Shown: positions 26,022 to 35,433, counted from the stretch's first letter. The stretch is DNA of 64,000 nt from Chryseobacterium gleum (GCA_945897915.1 CAMDGB010000010.1:1-64000), one strand, 5' to 3'. Notes: generated by a model not told the origin, from the sequence alone. Program-made: numbers and translations.

Positions 26022-28988
26022 ATGCAGAACAAAGGACTAATTAAATTCTTCGCAATCATTTTTACGATTGCTTGTATCTACCAACTTTCTTTTACGTTTG
26101 TTGCTAACGGAATTGTAAAAGATGCGAAAGAATTTGCGAAAGGAGATTCTCAAAAAGAATTAAACTATTTAAAATCATTAAAGAAAAAAGAAGTATTTAA
26201 CTTAGGTTTTACTAGCTTTACTTATGAGCAAATAGAAAAACAACAAATCAATAAAGGATTAGATTTAGAAGGTGGTATTAACGTAACTTTAGAAGTTTCT
26301 GTTAAAGACGTTTTAAAAACGTTATCAAACAACTCTAAAAATCCTACATTTAATAGCGCTTTAGAAAGAGCTACAAAAGATAGAAAAGGAAATCAAGATT
26401 ATTTAGATGCCTTTTTTGATGCTTTTGCTGCAGAATCTAACGGAACGATAAAAATGGCTTCTGCTGAAGCATTCTACAATAGAACATTTGAGGAAATACA
26501 GTTAAATATGACTGACGATCAAGTGAAAGTAATTTTGAAAAAGAAAGTTGCTGAATCTATTGAAAGTGCTTATAAAGTATTAACAAAACGTATTGATAAA
26601 TTTGGAGTAGCGCAACCAAACATTCAAAAAATTGGTGAAACTGGAAGAATTTTAGTTGAGTTACCAGGTGCAAAAGATTTAGATAGAGTTGAAAAATTAT
26701 TATCTCAAACCGCACAATTAGAATTTTGGGAAACTTTAAAACCAGAAGAATTAGGTAATTTCTTTACAGCTGCTAATGATGCTTTAAAAGCCACTGAGAA
26801 AAAACCTGCTGCAGCTGTAGCTGTTGTAGATACCAATAAAGCGGTTGATGCAAAATCTAAAGTAAATGAATTATTAGGCGATAAAAAAGACACAGCTAAA
26901 AAAGCAGCAAAAGATTTAGGGCCTTTATTTGAAAATGCAATTCCTAGTCCATCTGGATTAATCGGGTATAATGTTAAAGATACAGCTACAATCAACTCGT
27001 ATTTAAAAAGATCAGAGATTAGAGCTTTATTGCCAGCAACGGCTTCAAACGCAAAATTTGCTTGGGGAAAAACAACTTCTAAAGCAGAAGATGTTACAGA
27101 ATTGTATGTTTTAAAAGGAACTGCAGACGGTGTTGCGCCATTATTAGGTAACGCCATTACAGATGCTAGTGCTGATTTTGACCAATTTGGTAAACCTGCT
27201 GTAAGTATGCAAATGAATCCAGTTGGATCTAGAAAATGGGAACAATTAACAGGTGACATTGCTAAAAATGGAAATCAAGTTTGTATTGTTTTAGATAATG
27301 TTGTGTATTCTGCAGCTACTGCAAAAGCAGCTATTTCTGGTGGTCAAACGCAAATTTCAGGTGCCTTCACATTAGAAGAAACTGCTGATTTAGAAAATGT
27401 ATTAAGAGCAGGTAAATTACCAGCTAAAGCAGATATTGTTCAAAAAGCAGTAGTTGGACCATCTTTAGGTCAAGAAGCTATTGACAATGGAATTTTATCT
27501 TCAATTATTGGATTGTTATTAGTTTCTTTCTGGATGGTTTTCTATTACGGAAGAGCAGGTTGGTATGCTAATGTTGCCTTATTATTAAACTTAGTATTGT
27601 TATTTGGTGCCATGGCTAACTTTGGTTTTGTATTAACTTTACCAGGTATTGCAGGTATCGTATTGACAATGGGTACAGCAGTTGATGCAAATATTATTAT
27701 CTACGAAAGAGCAAAAGAAGAATTAAGAGCTGGTTTATCTTTAGAAAATGCAGTAGTTACTGCTTTTGGATGGAAAGGCGCTATGCGCTCCATTATTGAC
27801 GCCAACGTAACACACATTTTAACAGGTACAATTTTATATATTTTTGGAGAAGGTATGATTAGAGGTTTTGCCATTACATTATTAATTGGTATTTTAACTT
27901 CATTATTTACCTCAATTTTTATCGCGCGTTTCTTTATTGATGGAGATATTGCAAAAGGGAGAAGTCTAAAATTCTCAACAAATATTACTAAAAATTGGTT
28001 TACAGGATTCAACTTCGATTTCTTAAAAATCAAGAAATTTACTTATGCATTCTCTTTAGTAGTTTGTATTGGTAGTTTCATTTCTTTCTTTACAAATGGT
28101 TTTGATCAAGGTATTGACTTTGTAGGAGGAAGAACATTCCAAGTACAATTTGACCAAAAAGTATCTTCAGAAGAGGTTTCAAATGCGCTTTCTACTGCTG
28201 AGTTTTTTAACAGAGCTGAAGCGAAAACATTTGGAAACGACAATCAATTGAAAATTACTACAAAATATAAAATCGACAAGCAAGGTGTTGAGGTTGATAA
28301 AGAAGTTAACGAAAAATTATATGCAGGATTGAAAAAATTCTTTGCTAAAGAAATTTCTTACGATCAGTTTACTAACACACAAGAAGGAAAACAATTTGGG
28401 GTATTACAAGCCATGAAAGTTGGACCTTCAATTGCAGATGATATTAAAACAAATGCATATTGGGCAGTATTAGGAGCCATGTTATTGGTTTGTTTATACT
28501 TAATAATTTCGTTCAGAAAATACCAATATTCATTAGGAGCAATTGCTGCGGTTGCGCATGACGTTATTTTTGTATTAGGAATTTATTCTTTATTGTACAA
28601 ATACATGCCGTTCCATATGGAAATTGACCAACACTTTATTGCTGCAATTCTAACAGTAATTGGATATTCTATGAATGATACTGTAATTGTGTTTGATAGG
28701 GTTCGTGAATTCTTAGGTGGAAAATCACACCATGGTAATTTCAATAAAATTGTAAACGACTCTGTAAATACTACATTATCACGTACATTAAATACATCTT
28801 TAACGATGATTATGGTATTAGCCATTATGTTTGTGTTTGGAGGCGATTCAATCCGTGGATTTATCTTTGCGATGTTAATAGGAATAATAGTAGGAACGTA
28901 TTCTTCATTATTTATTGCAACACCAGTATTAGTAGATACGATGTCAGCATCAGATAAAAAAAGAATTGAATCAGAACACAACGTATAA
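26022..28988 (+). CDS. secDF: protein translocase SecDF, fused
   Basis: A 988-residue fusion of SecD and SecF, the proton-driven partner of SecYEG that helps pull exported proteins across the inner membrane. The SecD half has an N-terminal helix, the DLEGGINVTLEV motif near residues 81-92 (D1), a long periplasmic P1 region (about 150-480) with an Ala/Lys-rich stretch, then six helices starting near 490 with MGTAVDANIIIYERAKEE (D4-D5). The SecF half starts near 665 with FDQGIDFVGGRTFQV and ends with SMNDTVIVFDRVRE. Both halves look complete. It ends at a strong terminator. It works together with the signal peptidase and YajC genes in this window. Confidence 0.95.
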   Translation: MQNKGLIKFFAIIFTIACIYQLSFTFVANGIVKDAKEFAKGDSQKELNYLKSLKKKEVFNLGFTSFTYEQIEKQQINKGLDLEGGINVTLEVSVKDVLKTLSNNSKNPTFNSALERATKDRKGNQDYLDAFFDAFAAESNGTIKMASAEAFYNRTFEEIQLNMTDDQVKVILKKKVAESIESAYKVLTKRIDKFGVAQPNIQKIGETGRILVELPGAKDLDRVEKLLSQTAQLEFWETLKPEELGNFFTAANDALKATEKKPAAAVAVVDTNKAVDAKSKVNELLGDKKDTAKKAAKDLGPLFENAIPSPSGLIGYNVKDTATINSYLKRSEIRALLPATASNAKFAWGKTTSKAEDVTELYVLKGTADGVAPLLGNAITDASADFDQFGKPAVSMQMNPVGSRKWEQLTGDIAKNGNQVCIVLDNVVYSAATAKAAISGGQTQISGAFTLEETADLENVLRAGKLPAKADIVQKAVVGPSLGQEAIDNGILSSIIGLLLVSFWMVFYYGRAGWYANVALLLNLVLLFGAMANFGFVLTLPGIAGIVLTMGTAVDANIIIYERAKEELRAGLSLENAVVTAFGWKGAMRSIIDANVTHILTGTILYIFGEGMIRGFAITLLIGILTSLFTSIFIARFFIDGDIAKGRSLKFSTNITKNWFTGFNFDFLKIKKFTYAFSLVVCIGSFISFFTNGFDQGIDFVGGRTFQVQFDQKVSSEEVSNALSTAEFFNRAEAKTFGNDNQLKITTKYKIDKQGVEVDKEVNEKLYAGLKKFFAKEISYDQFTNTQEGKQFGVLQAMKVGPSIADDIKTNAYWAVLGAMLLVCLYLIISFRKYQYSLGAIAAVAHDVIFVLGIYSLLYKYMPFHMEIDQHFIAAILTVIGYSMNDTVIVFDRVREFLGGKSHHGNFNKIVNDSVNTTLSRTLNTSLTMIMVLAIMFVFGGDSIRGFIFAMLIGIIVGTYSSLFIATPVLVDTMSASDKKRIESEHNV

Positions 28989-29010
28989 TTTTGTGTTATA
29001 ATATATGTAA

Positions 29011-29042
29011 AACGTCCCGATGAAAATCGGGACGTTTTTTTT
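29011..29042 (+). terminator. terminator of secDF
   Basis: A perfect 11-bp stem AACGTCCCGAT / ATCGGGACGTT with a GAAA loop (29011-29036) is followed by a run of T. Confidence 0.92.
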
Positions 29043-29064
29043 GTTATAAGTTTATAAAAAGAAA

Positions 29065-29682
29065 TTATAAATGCTGCTGTTTTAAATAATCCACGGCAAA
29101 TCTTCCTTCATTGAATAACAAATCTAAAATGGATAAATTGTTTATGAATCCGTGCTTGTTATCAAAAACTTGTGTGTAAGGTTCAAAAGTATTTGTGTCC
29201 TTTTTGCCATTTACCAAATAGCGAAAATCAGTTTTATCAGTAACTTTATGTAAATATTCGGTTGTTTTTTCAAAAGGTATTGAAATGCCTAATGCCGCAT
29301 TTACCAATTCAAAAACTTCAAAGTTTAAATCTAACATAAACTCTTGTTTTTTTTCAAATATTGGTTGTAAATCATCAATAAAGTAATCGTAAAATGGTGA
29401 ATTCTTATAAGCGGCTTCTAGAGATTTAAAATGGTTTTTTTGCCAATAGTTCTGATTGTCTATTTTGATGTCTTTAAAGTTGCTATTTGCACTGTCATGC
29501 TTCACTGGAATGTTTAATATTTGAATTCCATTCGGACTATAAATGTACATTCGGTTTCTGTTGGTTTGTTTTTGAAAAGTGTCTTCCACTTCAAAAGTTA
29601 CAGATTTTGCATGAATCATCGCAATATAATGACTTATAGATGGAAAGTAGGTGGGGTAAATTAAAATATCCTTCTGATTCAT
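29065..29682 (-). CDS. WbqC family protein
   Basis: A 205-residue protein of the WbqC family. The family signature is present: YPTYFPSISHYIAMIHA at the start, TNRNRMYI near residues 41-48, and the central WQKNHFKSLEAAYKNSPFY stretch near residues 80-98. Family members are linked to polysaccharide or glycan synthesis, but their reaction is not settled. It follows lepB on the minus strand after the hairpin at 29702-29729, so it may have its own promoter. No signal peptide is seen. Confidence 0.8.
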   Translation of the reverse strand: MNQKDILIYPTYFPSISHYIAMIHAKSVTFEVEDTFQKQTNRNRMYIYSPNGIQILNIPVKHDSANSNFKDIKIDNQNYWQKNHFKSLEAAYKNSPFYDYFIDDLQPIFEKKQEFMLDLNFEVFELVNAALGISIPFEKTTEYLHKVTDKTDFRYLVNGKKDTNTFEPYTQVFDNKHGFINNLSILDLLFNEGRFAVDYLKQQHL

Positions 29683-29694
29683 AATTTTGTTTTA

Positions 29695-29729
29695 ATTAAA
29701 AAAGAGTTGCAAACTAAATCACAACTCTT
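29695..29729 (-). terminator. terminator of the parA-lepB unit
   Basis: An 8-bp stem AAGAGTTG (29702-29709) / CAACTCTT (29722-29729) with a 12-base loop is followed by a T-rich stretch on the minus strand, immediately after lepB. Confidence 0.75.
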
Positions 29730-29736
29730 AAATTAT

Positions 29737-31317
29737 TTAAAGTAAATCTCCCTCTTTTTTCTTTTTCTTACTTCTATACCAATCCCAGGCAAAATATCCT
29801 GCTAAAGCAATTAAGAAAAACTTGAAATACGATTCTGGTTGACCTTCGCCACTTACTGTTGTAAAGAAACGTTCGGTTCTGAATTTATTTAGTAAACCTT
29901 TTGCATTCCAATCTAAACTCATCCATATAAAAATTGGTTTTCCAACAATATGATCTGCTGGTGTGTAACCAAAATAACGCGCATCTAACGAATTATGTCT
30001 GTTGTCTCCCATCATCCAATAATAATCTTGTTCAAAGGTGTAGGAATTAGCTATTTTTCCGTTTATTTTAATTTCGTTGCCATTTACATCTAGCTTATTT
30101 CCTTCATATTCTGTAATGATAATTTTATATAAGGGTAATGTTTCTCTGTTTAAAGCTACTGTTTTACCCGCTTGTGGAATATAAATTGGACCAAAATTAT
30201 CTCCATTCCAATTATTAGTTACAGAAGGATTTCCGTCCTTAAAATCAGGAAATACGCCGTCTTCTACTTTTTTGTTTATCATTCTTTTTACAGAAGTAAT
30301 ACCGCTAATTGATTTTAATTTTTCTGCGTTTTCAAAAGTTAATGCTTGAACATAAAGTGTGTCGTTAGTTATCATTCCTGCCGGATCAGTAACTTTCATT
30401 TCTCTTAAAATTGTTTCAAAATCAACTGCTGTTTTGCCATCAGTACTAATTTTGTAAGAATACTGTGGTTTTGCTCTTTCAGGTAAAATTAATTCTTTAC
30501 CGTTTATGAAAACAATTCCATTTTTAATTTGCAAACTGTCACCGGCAATACCAACGCAACGTTTTACATAATTTGTTTTTTTATCACGAGGTTTGTCAAT
30601 TCTTTCTTTTGCTGGTAAATACATATTTGCTAGCGTATCTCTTGGCCAATTGAAAACAACAATATCGTTATTTTTTATTTTTTCTAAAGCTGGAAACCTA
30701 AAATAAGGCAATTGTGGTTTGCTTAAATAAGATAGTTTTTTTACAATTGGAATAGAATCGTGTACCATTGGCGCAGCAATTGGCGTCATAGGTGTTCTAG
30801 CTCCATAATGAAACTTACTTACGAATAAAAAATCACCAATTAATAATGATTTTTCTAACGATGAAGAAGGAATCACAAAGGGTTGAATAAAATAAGTATG
30901 CACAAATGTAGCTACAATTAAAGCAAAAGTTAAAGATCCTAAAGTGTCTAGAGTTTTTGTTGCTGGTTTGGTATCGCGTTCGGCTTCGTATGAAACTTCT
31001 TGCGTGTAATTTATATAACCAATATACAATCCGAAAGTAATAACTCCCAACCACATATCCGCAGTAGATTTCTTACCGAAAGTACGTAAAGTTTCAATCC
31101 AAATTACTGGTAAAATTAATAAGTTAATTACTGGTAAAAACAGTAAAAATACCCACCATTTTGGTCGATTTATAATTTGCATTAAGACAATTCCGTTATA
31201 AACAGGAACAAAGGCTTCCCAAGCTTTTTTACCTGCTTTTATGTATAATTTCCAAGTGCAAATTGCGTGTAAAGTACTAATTATTAATACTGTAATAATC
31301 CAAATTGATATGTCCAT
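29737..31317 (-). CDS. lepB: signal peptidase I with membrane N-terminal extension
   Basis: A 526-residue type I signal peptidase that removes signal peptides of Sec-exported proteins on the outer face of the inner membrane. The first ~110 residues hold extra hydrophobic helices (DUF5684-like) before a further helix near 128-146 that anchors the S26 domain. The catalytic box reads VIPSSSLEKS with the nucleophile probably Ser153; the usual Met after the Ser is Leu. The general-base Lys is Lys252 in YVKRCVGIAGD, and MMGDNRHNSLDAR closes the active site. A long insertion (about 265-400) separates the boxes, as is usual in Bacteroidota. It lies directly after dapB in the partition gene cluster. 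Confidence 0.92.
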   Translation of the reverse strand: MDISIWIITVLIISTLHAICTWKLYIKAGKKAWEAFVPVYNGIVLMQIINRPKWWVFLLFLPVINLLILPVIWIETLRTFGKKSTADMWLGVITFGLYIGYINYTQEVSYEAERDTKPATKTLDTLGSLTFALIVATFVHTYFIQPFVIPSSSLEKSLLIGDFLFVSKFHYGARTPMTPIAAPMVHDSIPIVKKLSYLSKPQLPYFRFPALEKIKNNDIVVFNWPRDTLANMYLPAKERIDKPRDKKTNYVKRCVGIAGDSLQIKNGIVFINGKELILPERAKPQYSYKISTDGKTAVDFETILREMKVTDPAGMITNDTLYVQALTFENAEKLKSISGITSVKRMINKKVEDGVFPDFKDGNPSVTNNWNGDNFGPIYIPQAGKTVALNRETLPLYKIIITEYEGNKLDVNGNEIKINGKIANSYTFEQDYYWMMGDNRHNSLDARYFGYTPADHIVGKPIFIWMSLDWNAKGLLNKFRTERFFTTVSGEGQPESYFKFFLIALAGYFAWDWYRSKKKKKEGDLL

Positions 31318-31333
31318 AGTTTTTGTTTTTTTT

Positions 31334-31354
31334 AAATCGTAAATCGTAAATCGT
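31334..31354. repeat. AAATCGT x3 tandem repeat
   Basis: Three perfect copies of the 7-base unit AAATCGT lie in the 46-base gap between dapB and lepB. The gap is otherwise unremarkable. Confidence 0.75.
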
Positions 31355-31363
31355 AAATAATAC

Positions 31364-32062
31364 TTATATCCTCAAAACGTCTTTCATAGTGAAAACGCCT
31401 TTTTTGCCAATGAGCCATTCTGCTGCAATGACAGAACCTAATGCAAAACCTTCTCTGCTGTGCGCCGTGTGTTTAATTTCAATTTGATCCACTTTGCTGT
31501 CGTAAAAAACTGAGTGAGTTCCGGGTACGTTTTCTATTCTTTTGGCGTCAATATAAATTTGATTTGCAGTTGGATTTTCTATTGTCCAATTAACATAATC
31601 GGTATTTTCTATAATTCCGTTTGCCAAACTTATTGCTGTTCCGCTTGGTGAATCTAACTTTTGTATATGGTGAATTTCTTCCATTGAAATTTTGTAATCA
31701 GTCAGGTTTTTCATCATTTTTGCTAAATAATTATTTATTTCGAAAAATATATTTACACCTAAACTAAAGTTCGAAGCATAAATAAAACTTCCGTTTTTTT
31801 CATGACATAAATCTACCATTTCTGCGTAGTTTTCTAACCAGCCAGTAGTTCCTGAAATTACAGGAATATTTTGGTTTAAACATTCCGAAATATGACTAAC
31901 AGCTTTAGTTGGAACACTAAAATCTATTGCAATGTCAGCATTTTTAATGCCTTCAAAAGTGTCTGATCTATCTTTCCTTAGTACAATTTCATGACCACGT
32001 TCTAAAGCAATTTTCTCAATTACTTTTCCCATTTTACCGTAACCTAATAATGCTATTTTCAT
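31364..32062 (-). CDS. dapB: 4-hydroxy-tetrahydrodipicolinate reductase
   Basis: A 232-residue NAD(P)H-dependent reductase of the lysine and meso-diaminopimelate pathway. The nucleotide loop GYGKMGKVIE is at residues 7-16, SGTTGW near residue 74-79, and the substrate-binding/catalytic EIHHIQKLDSPSGTA stretch near residues 127-141. At 232 residues it is shorter than the E. coli enzyme (about 270), as usual for Bacteroidota. It sits between the DUF5683 gene and lepB on one strand. Confidence 0.92.
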   Translation of the reverse strand: MKIALLGYGKMGKVIEKIALERGHEIVLRKDRSDTFEGIKNADIAIDFSVPTKAVSHISECLNQNIPVISGTTGWLENYAEMVDLCHEKNGSFIYASNFSLGVNIFFEINNYLAKMMKNLTDYKISMEEIHHIQKLDSPSGTAISLANGIIENTDYVNWTIENPTANQIYIDAKRIENVPGTHSVFYDSKVDQIEIKHTAHSREGFALGSVIAAEWLIGKKGVFTMKDVLRI

Positions 32063-32106
32063 ATTGATTAGTTGTTGTTTTAAATAAAATGTTACGAAAA
32101 AAAACG

Positions 32107-32673
32107 TTAAAATTGATAGGTTAATGTAAATCCAACATTTTGATTAAACGTGTATGGATTGGGCTGTAAATCTGGTTTTAATGATAAATCGTCATTCACG
32201 TTAAATTGCAATAAATGAGCGGCTACATTTGCTTCTACAATATTTAAAATGTACAAACCCGCAGTAATAAGAACTGATAAATCTCTATTTTTTTGATAGA
32301 ATTTTTGTCCTCTAATGACACTTTCTGTACTTAGTTTTCCATATAATGGATCAGAAGTGTCAATTTCACCACCGTTTGCTATTCGTTTTTTGTATTCGTC
32401 TCGGTATAGATTGTGTTTTTTATTATTATCCATAATAAAGTAAACCCCAGCACCTATGGCACCGTAAACTATAGGAATTTTCCAATATTTTTTATTATAT
32501 GCTTGACCTAATCCTGGTAAAATAGCAGAATAAAAAGCTGCTTTTGCTGGAGATAACGGATTGATGTCGGACTTTACTATATCTTTAGTTTCAATTTTTA
32601 ATTCTTTCTTTTGAGCTATAGAAAATGGGCTACCCAAAAATAGTAAAATAAATATGTAAAGAAATCGAGTCAC
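32107..32673 (-). CDS. DUF5683 family protein
   Basis: A 188-residue exported or membrane protein. It starts with a signal-like hydrophobic segment (FLYIFILLFLGSPFSIAQ) and contains the family's PGLGQAYNKKYWKIPIVYGA stretch near residues 52-71, followed by a second hydrophobic segment. The start codon is GTG, and it overlaps the parB stop by one base (TAGTG), so it should be translated by coupling. Role unknown; its fixed place after parAB in flavobacteria suggests a link to the cell envelope or division but does not prove it. Confidence 0.78.
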   Translation of the reverse strand: MTRFLYIFILLFLGSPFSIAQKKELKIETKDIVKSDINPLSPAKAAFYSAILPGLGQAYNKKYWKIPIVYGAIGAGVYFIMDNNKKHNLYRDEYKKRIANGGEIDTSDPLYGKLSTESVIRGQKFYQKNRDLSVLITAGLYILNIVEANVAAHLLQFNVNDDLSLKPDLQPNPYTFNQNVGFTLTYQF

Positions 32674-33572
32674 TAGTTGTTGATTAATTTCATGATTCTA
32701 TTAAAATCTTCTTCTGAATGAAAAGGAATTGCTATTTTGCCTTTACCATTTGGCGCTACATTAATATCAACTTTTGCACCAAAAAAGTTGGCAAATGTTT
32801 TCTTTTGTTCTGTTGCAATTTCAAATGATTTTGTAGCAGCCGTTTTACTTGATTTTGGTTTTAATCCTTCTTGGTATTTTTTAACTAACGCTTCTGTATC
32901 TCTAACAGAAAGGTTTTGAGTTACTACTGTATGATAAATAGTACTTTGCGCTTCTTGATTTTCAATGTTTATTAATGCTCTTCCATGTCCCATTGAAATA
33001 AATCCATCTCTCATTCCTGTTTGAATAATCGGATCTAGTTTTAATAAACGTAAATAGTTAGTAATGGTTGAGCGTTTTTTTCCAACACGCTCACTCATTT
33101 CTTCCTGCGTTAAATTAACTTCTTCAATTAATCTTTGGTACGAAATGGCAACTTCGATTGGGTCTAAATCATGTCGTTGAATGTTTTCAACCAATGCCAT
33201 TATTAGCGATTCATTATCGTTTGCCAATCTAATGTAGGCAGGAATAGTAGAAAGTCCTAATAATTTTGAAGCCCGTAATCTTCGTTCTCCAGAAATTAAT
33301 TGGTATTTATTAAATTCTAATTTTCTAACAGTAATAGGTTGAATAACACCAACTTCTTTAATAGATTTTGCTAATTCTTGAAGTGTATCTTCATTGAAAT
33401 TAGTTCTAGGTTGAAACGGATTTATTTCAATAAAATTAATATCAAGTTCGATGATGCTACCTACAACTTTGTCAGCATTTTTATCTTCTACAGACTTAAT
33501 GTCATTAAAAGGATCATTTAAAAGTGCCGAAAGCCCTCTTCCTAACACAGGTTTTTTTACTGCTTTTGTCAT
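32673..33572 (-). CDS. parB: chromosome-partitioning protein ParB
   Basis: A 299-residue ParB/Spo0J-type protein. The N-terminal LGRGLSALL segment is the ParA-stimulating region. INPFQPR and the GERRLRAS box (near residues 94-101), with LVENIQRHDL, form the CTP-binding ParB core; a helix-turn-helix follows around TQEEMSERVGKKRSTITNYLRL (about 155-176). It binds parS and loads condensin near the origin. Its ATG overlaps the parA stop by one base (TAATG). No parS-like site is recognised nearby. Confidence 0.95.
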   Translation of the reverse strand: MTKAVKKPVLGRGLSALLNDPFNDIKSVEDKNADKVVGSIIELDINFIEINPFQPRTNFNEDTLQELAKSIKEVGVIQPITVRKLEFNKYQLISGERRLRASKLLGLSTIPAYIRLANDNESLIMALVENIQRHDLDPIEVAISYQRLIEEVNLTQEEMSERVGKKRSTITNYLRLLKLDPIIQTGMRDGFISMGHGRALINIENQEAQSTIYHTVVTQNLSVRDTEALVKKYQEGLKPKSSKTAATKSFEIATEQKKTFANFFGAKVDINVAPNGKGKIAIPFHSEEDFNRIMKLINN

Positions 33573-34342
33573 TAGTTACTAGTGTTTTTCTTGATAATTT
33601 CTTCTGCTAAATTTAAGTAATTTGCAGCGCCTTTACTTGTTGCATCATAGTTTATAATACTTTCTCCAAAACTAGGCGCTTCACTTAATTTAATATTTCT
33701 TTGAATAATAGTTGAAAAAACCATATTATTAAAATGCTTTTGAACTTCTTCAACTACTTGATTTGATAAACGTAAACGGGTATCGTACATAGTTAATAGT
33801 AATCCTTCAATATCTAAACTTGGATTGTGAATTTTTTGCACACTTTTTATAGTGTTTAATAGTTTTCCTAATCCTTCTAACGCAAAATATTCACATTGGA
33901 TGGGAATTACAACACTATCAGCAGCGGTTAATGCATTTAATGTCAATAAACCTAAAGAAGGAGCACAATCTATAATTACATAATCATATTTTTCTTTAAT
34001 TTTCTTTAATGCTTGTTTCAGCATGTATTCTCTGTTTTCTTTGTCAACCAATTCAATTTCTATGGCAACTAAATCAATATGTGCAGGTATAATCCAAACA
34101 TTTGGTGCACTAGTAGGGATAACGCCCTCTTCTGCTGTATTGCTATGTTCTATTATTTGGTAAGTGCCAATTTCTACATTTTCCACGTCAATTCCTAACC
34201 CCGAACTTGCATTTGCTTGAGGGTCGGCATCTATTATTAGCACTTTTTTCTCTAAGGCCCCTAATGAAGCAGCAAGATTAATTGAAGTGGTTGTTTTTCC
34301 TACTCCTCCCTTTTGATTGGCAATTGCAATGATTTTACCCAT
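33572..34342 (-). CDS. parA: chromosome-partitioning ATPase ParA
   Basis: A 256-residue ParA/Soj-type ATPase that works with ParB in chromosome segregation. The deviant Walker A motif KGGVGKTT lies at residues 11-18, with DADPQANAS as the A' motif and VIIDCAPSLG as Walker B. The frame opens twelve codons earlier (34378), but the ATG at 34340-34342 places the Walker motif where the family has it. It is the first gene of the minus-strand unit parA-parB-DUF5683-dapB-lepB. Confidence 0.95.
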   Translation of the reverse strand: MGKIIAIANQKGGVGKTTTSINLAASLGALEKKVLIIDADPQANASSGLGIDVENVEIGTYQIIEHSNTAEEGVIPTSAPNVWIIPAHIDLVAIEIELVDKENREYMLKQALKKIKEKYDYVIIDCAPSLGLLTLNALTAADSVVIPIQCEYFALEGLGKLLNTIKSVQKIHNPSLDIEGLLLTMYDTRLRLSNQVVEEVQKHFNNMVFSTIIQRNIKLSEAPSFGESIINYDATSKGAANYLNLAEEIIKKNTSN

Positions 34343-34442
34343 TTTTTCTTTTAAAAATTTAGAAGTGTAAAAATACAATTATTTATGGTATTACCAACCC
34401 AATTTTATTAACAATACGTTAAAGTCTTTATTTCAGGATATC

Positions 34443-34475
34443 TTTGCTTTAAAAATTATTTTTTTTGTAAATTTG
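34443..34475 (+). promoter_or_regulatory. Bacteroidota-type promoter of idi
   Basis: TTTG at 34443-34446 and TAAATTTG at 34468-34475 are 21 bases apart. The -7 box covers the TTG at 34473 that would otherwise be a possible start, so transcription should begin after it and the GTG at 34494 is the start. Confidence 0.8.
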
Positions 34476-34493
34476 ACAAATAAATTATTTATA

Positions 34494-35018
34494 GTGATAG
34501 AAGAAAAAGTAATTTTAGTTGATACAAATGACAATCCAATTGGATTGATGAATAAACTTGAAGCACATGAAAAAGCAGTTTTGCACAGGGCGTTTTCTGT
34601 TTTTATTTTAAATGATAAAAATGAGTTGATGTTGCAACAACGGGCACATCTTAAATATCATTCCCCATTATTATGGACCAATACTTGCTGTAGTCATCAG
34701 CGAGAAAACGAAACAAACATTCAAGCTGGCACAAGGCGTTTACGTGAAGAAATGGGTTTTGAAACAGAATTGAAAGAAATGTTCCATTTTATTTATAAAG
34801 CACCATTTGATAACGGGTTAACAGAACACGAATTAGATCATGTGATGCTTGGTAATTACAATGACACGCCATTTATCAATAAAGATGAAGTAGAAAGTTG
34901 GAAATGGATGAAGATTGAAGATGTTAAAAATGACATGATTATGAATCCGAATCTTTACACGGTTTGGTTTAAAATAATATTTGAAGAATTTTATCATCAT
35001 TTTGATGACAACAAATAA
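34494..35018 (+). CDS. idi: isopentenyl-diphosphate delta-isomerase, type I
   Basis: A 174-residue Nudix-fold enzyme that interconverts isopentenyl and dimethylallyl diphosphate for isoprenoid and quinone synthesis. The catalytic Cys lies in LWTNTCCSHQRENE, and the Nudix-like RRLREEMGFE segment and the ELDHVMLG metal/active-site region follow. The start is taken as GTG because the longer TTG start lies within the promoter box at 34468-34475; GTG gives IEEKVILVDTND, the usual beginning of the family. It is followed closely by queD (5-base gap). Confidence 0.9.
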   Translation: MIEEKVILVDTNDNPIGLMNKLEAHEKAVLHRAFSVFILNDKNELMLQQRAHLKYHSPLLWTNTCCSHQRENETNIQAGTRRLREEMGFETELKEMFHFIYKAPFDNGLTEHELDHVMLGNYNDTPFINKDEVESWKWMKIEDVKNDMIMNPNLYTVWFKIIFEEFYHHFDDNK

Positions 35019-35022
35019 ATAA

Positions 35023-35433
35023 ATGAAAGTAACAGTAAGTAGAAAAGCACATTTTAATGCGGCTCATAGGTTATATCGAAAAGATTGGTCGATGGAACAA
35101 AATAATGCCATTTTTGGCAAATGTAATAACCCAAATTATCATGGGCACAACTACGAATTAATTGTAAGTGTGACAGGTGAAATTGATCAGGAAACAGGTT
35201 TTGTAATTGATGTTAAAATTTTATCAGATTTAATAAAAGAACATATTGAAAATGCGTTTGATCATCAAAATTTGAATTTAGATGTTCCCGATTTTGAAAA
35301 TTTAAATCCAACTGCCGAAAATATTTCAGTTGTAATTTGGAAAAAATTAAGAACGCACATTAACTTAAATATTGATTTAGAGGTAGTTTTGTATGAAACA
35401 CCACGTAATTTTGTAACTTATAGAGGCGAATAG
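35023..35433 (+). CDS. queD: 6-carboxytetrahydropterin synthase family protein
   Basis: A 136-residue 6-pyruvoyl-tetrahydropterin synthase-fold enzyme. The zinc ligands are present: His in HFNAAHRL near residue 11-18 and the HGHNYEL pair near residues 43-45. The catalytic Cys and the C-terminal Glu (YETPRN) are also visible. QueD makes 6-carboxytetrahydropterin for queuosine; a PTPS-like role in pterin synthesis cannot be ruled out. It starts 4 bases after idi and its stop abuts the manA ATG. Confidence 0.85.
   Translation: MKVTVSRKAHFNAAHRLYRKDWSMEQNNAIFGKCNNPNYHGHNYELIVSVTGEIDQETGFVIDVKILSDLIKEHIENAFDHQNLNLDVPDFENLNPTAENISVVIWKKLRTHINLNIDLEVVLYETPRNFVTYRGE

Noticed and set aside
26705-27259. 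184-codon minus-strand frame within secDF
   Set aside because: Antisense to a strongly conserved gene; no motif or start context supports it.
29737-34378. parS sites near parAB
   Set aside because: No sequence close to the usual TGTTNCACGTGAAACA consensus was seen; the few CACGTG words elsewhere (near 6068 and 57725) lie in coding DNA and lack matching flanks.
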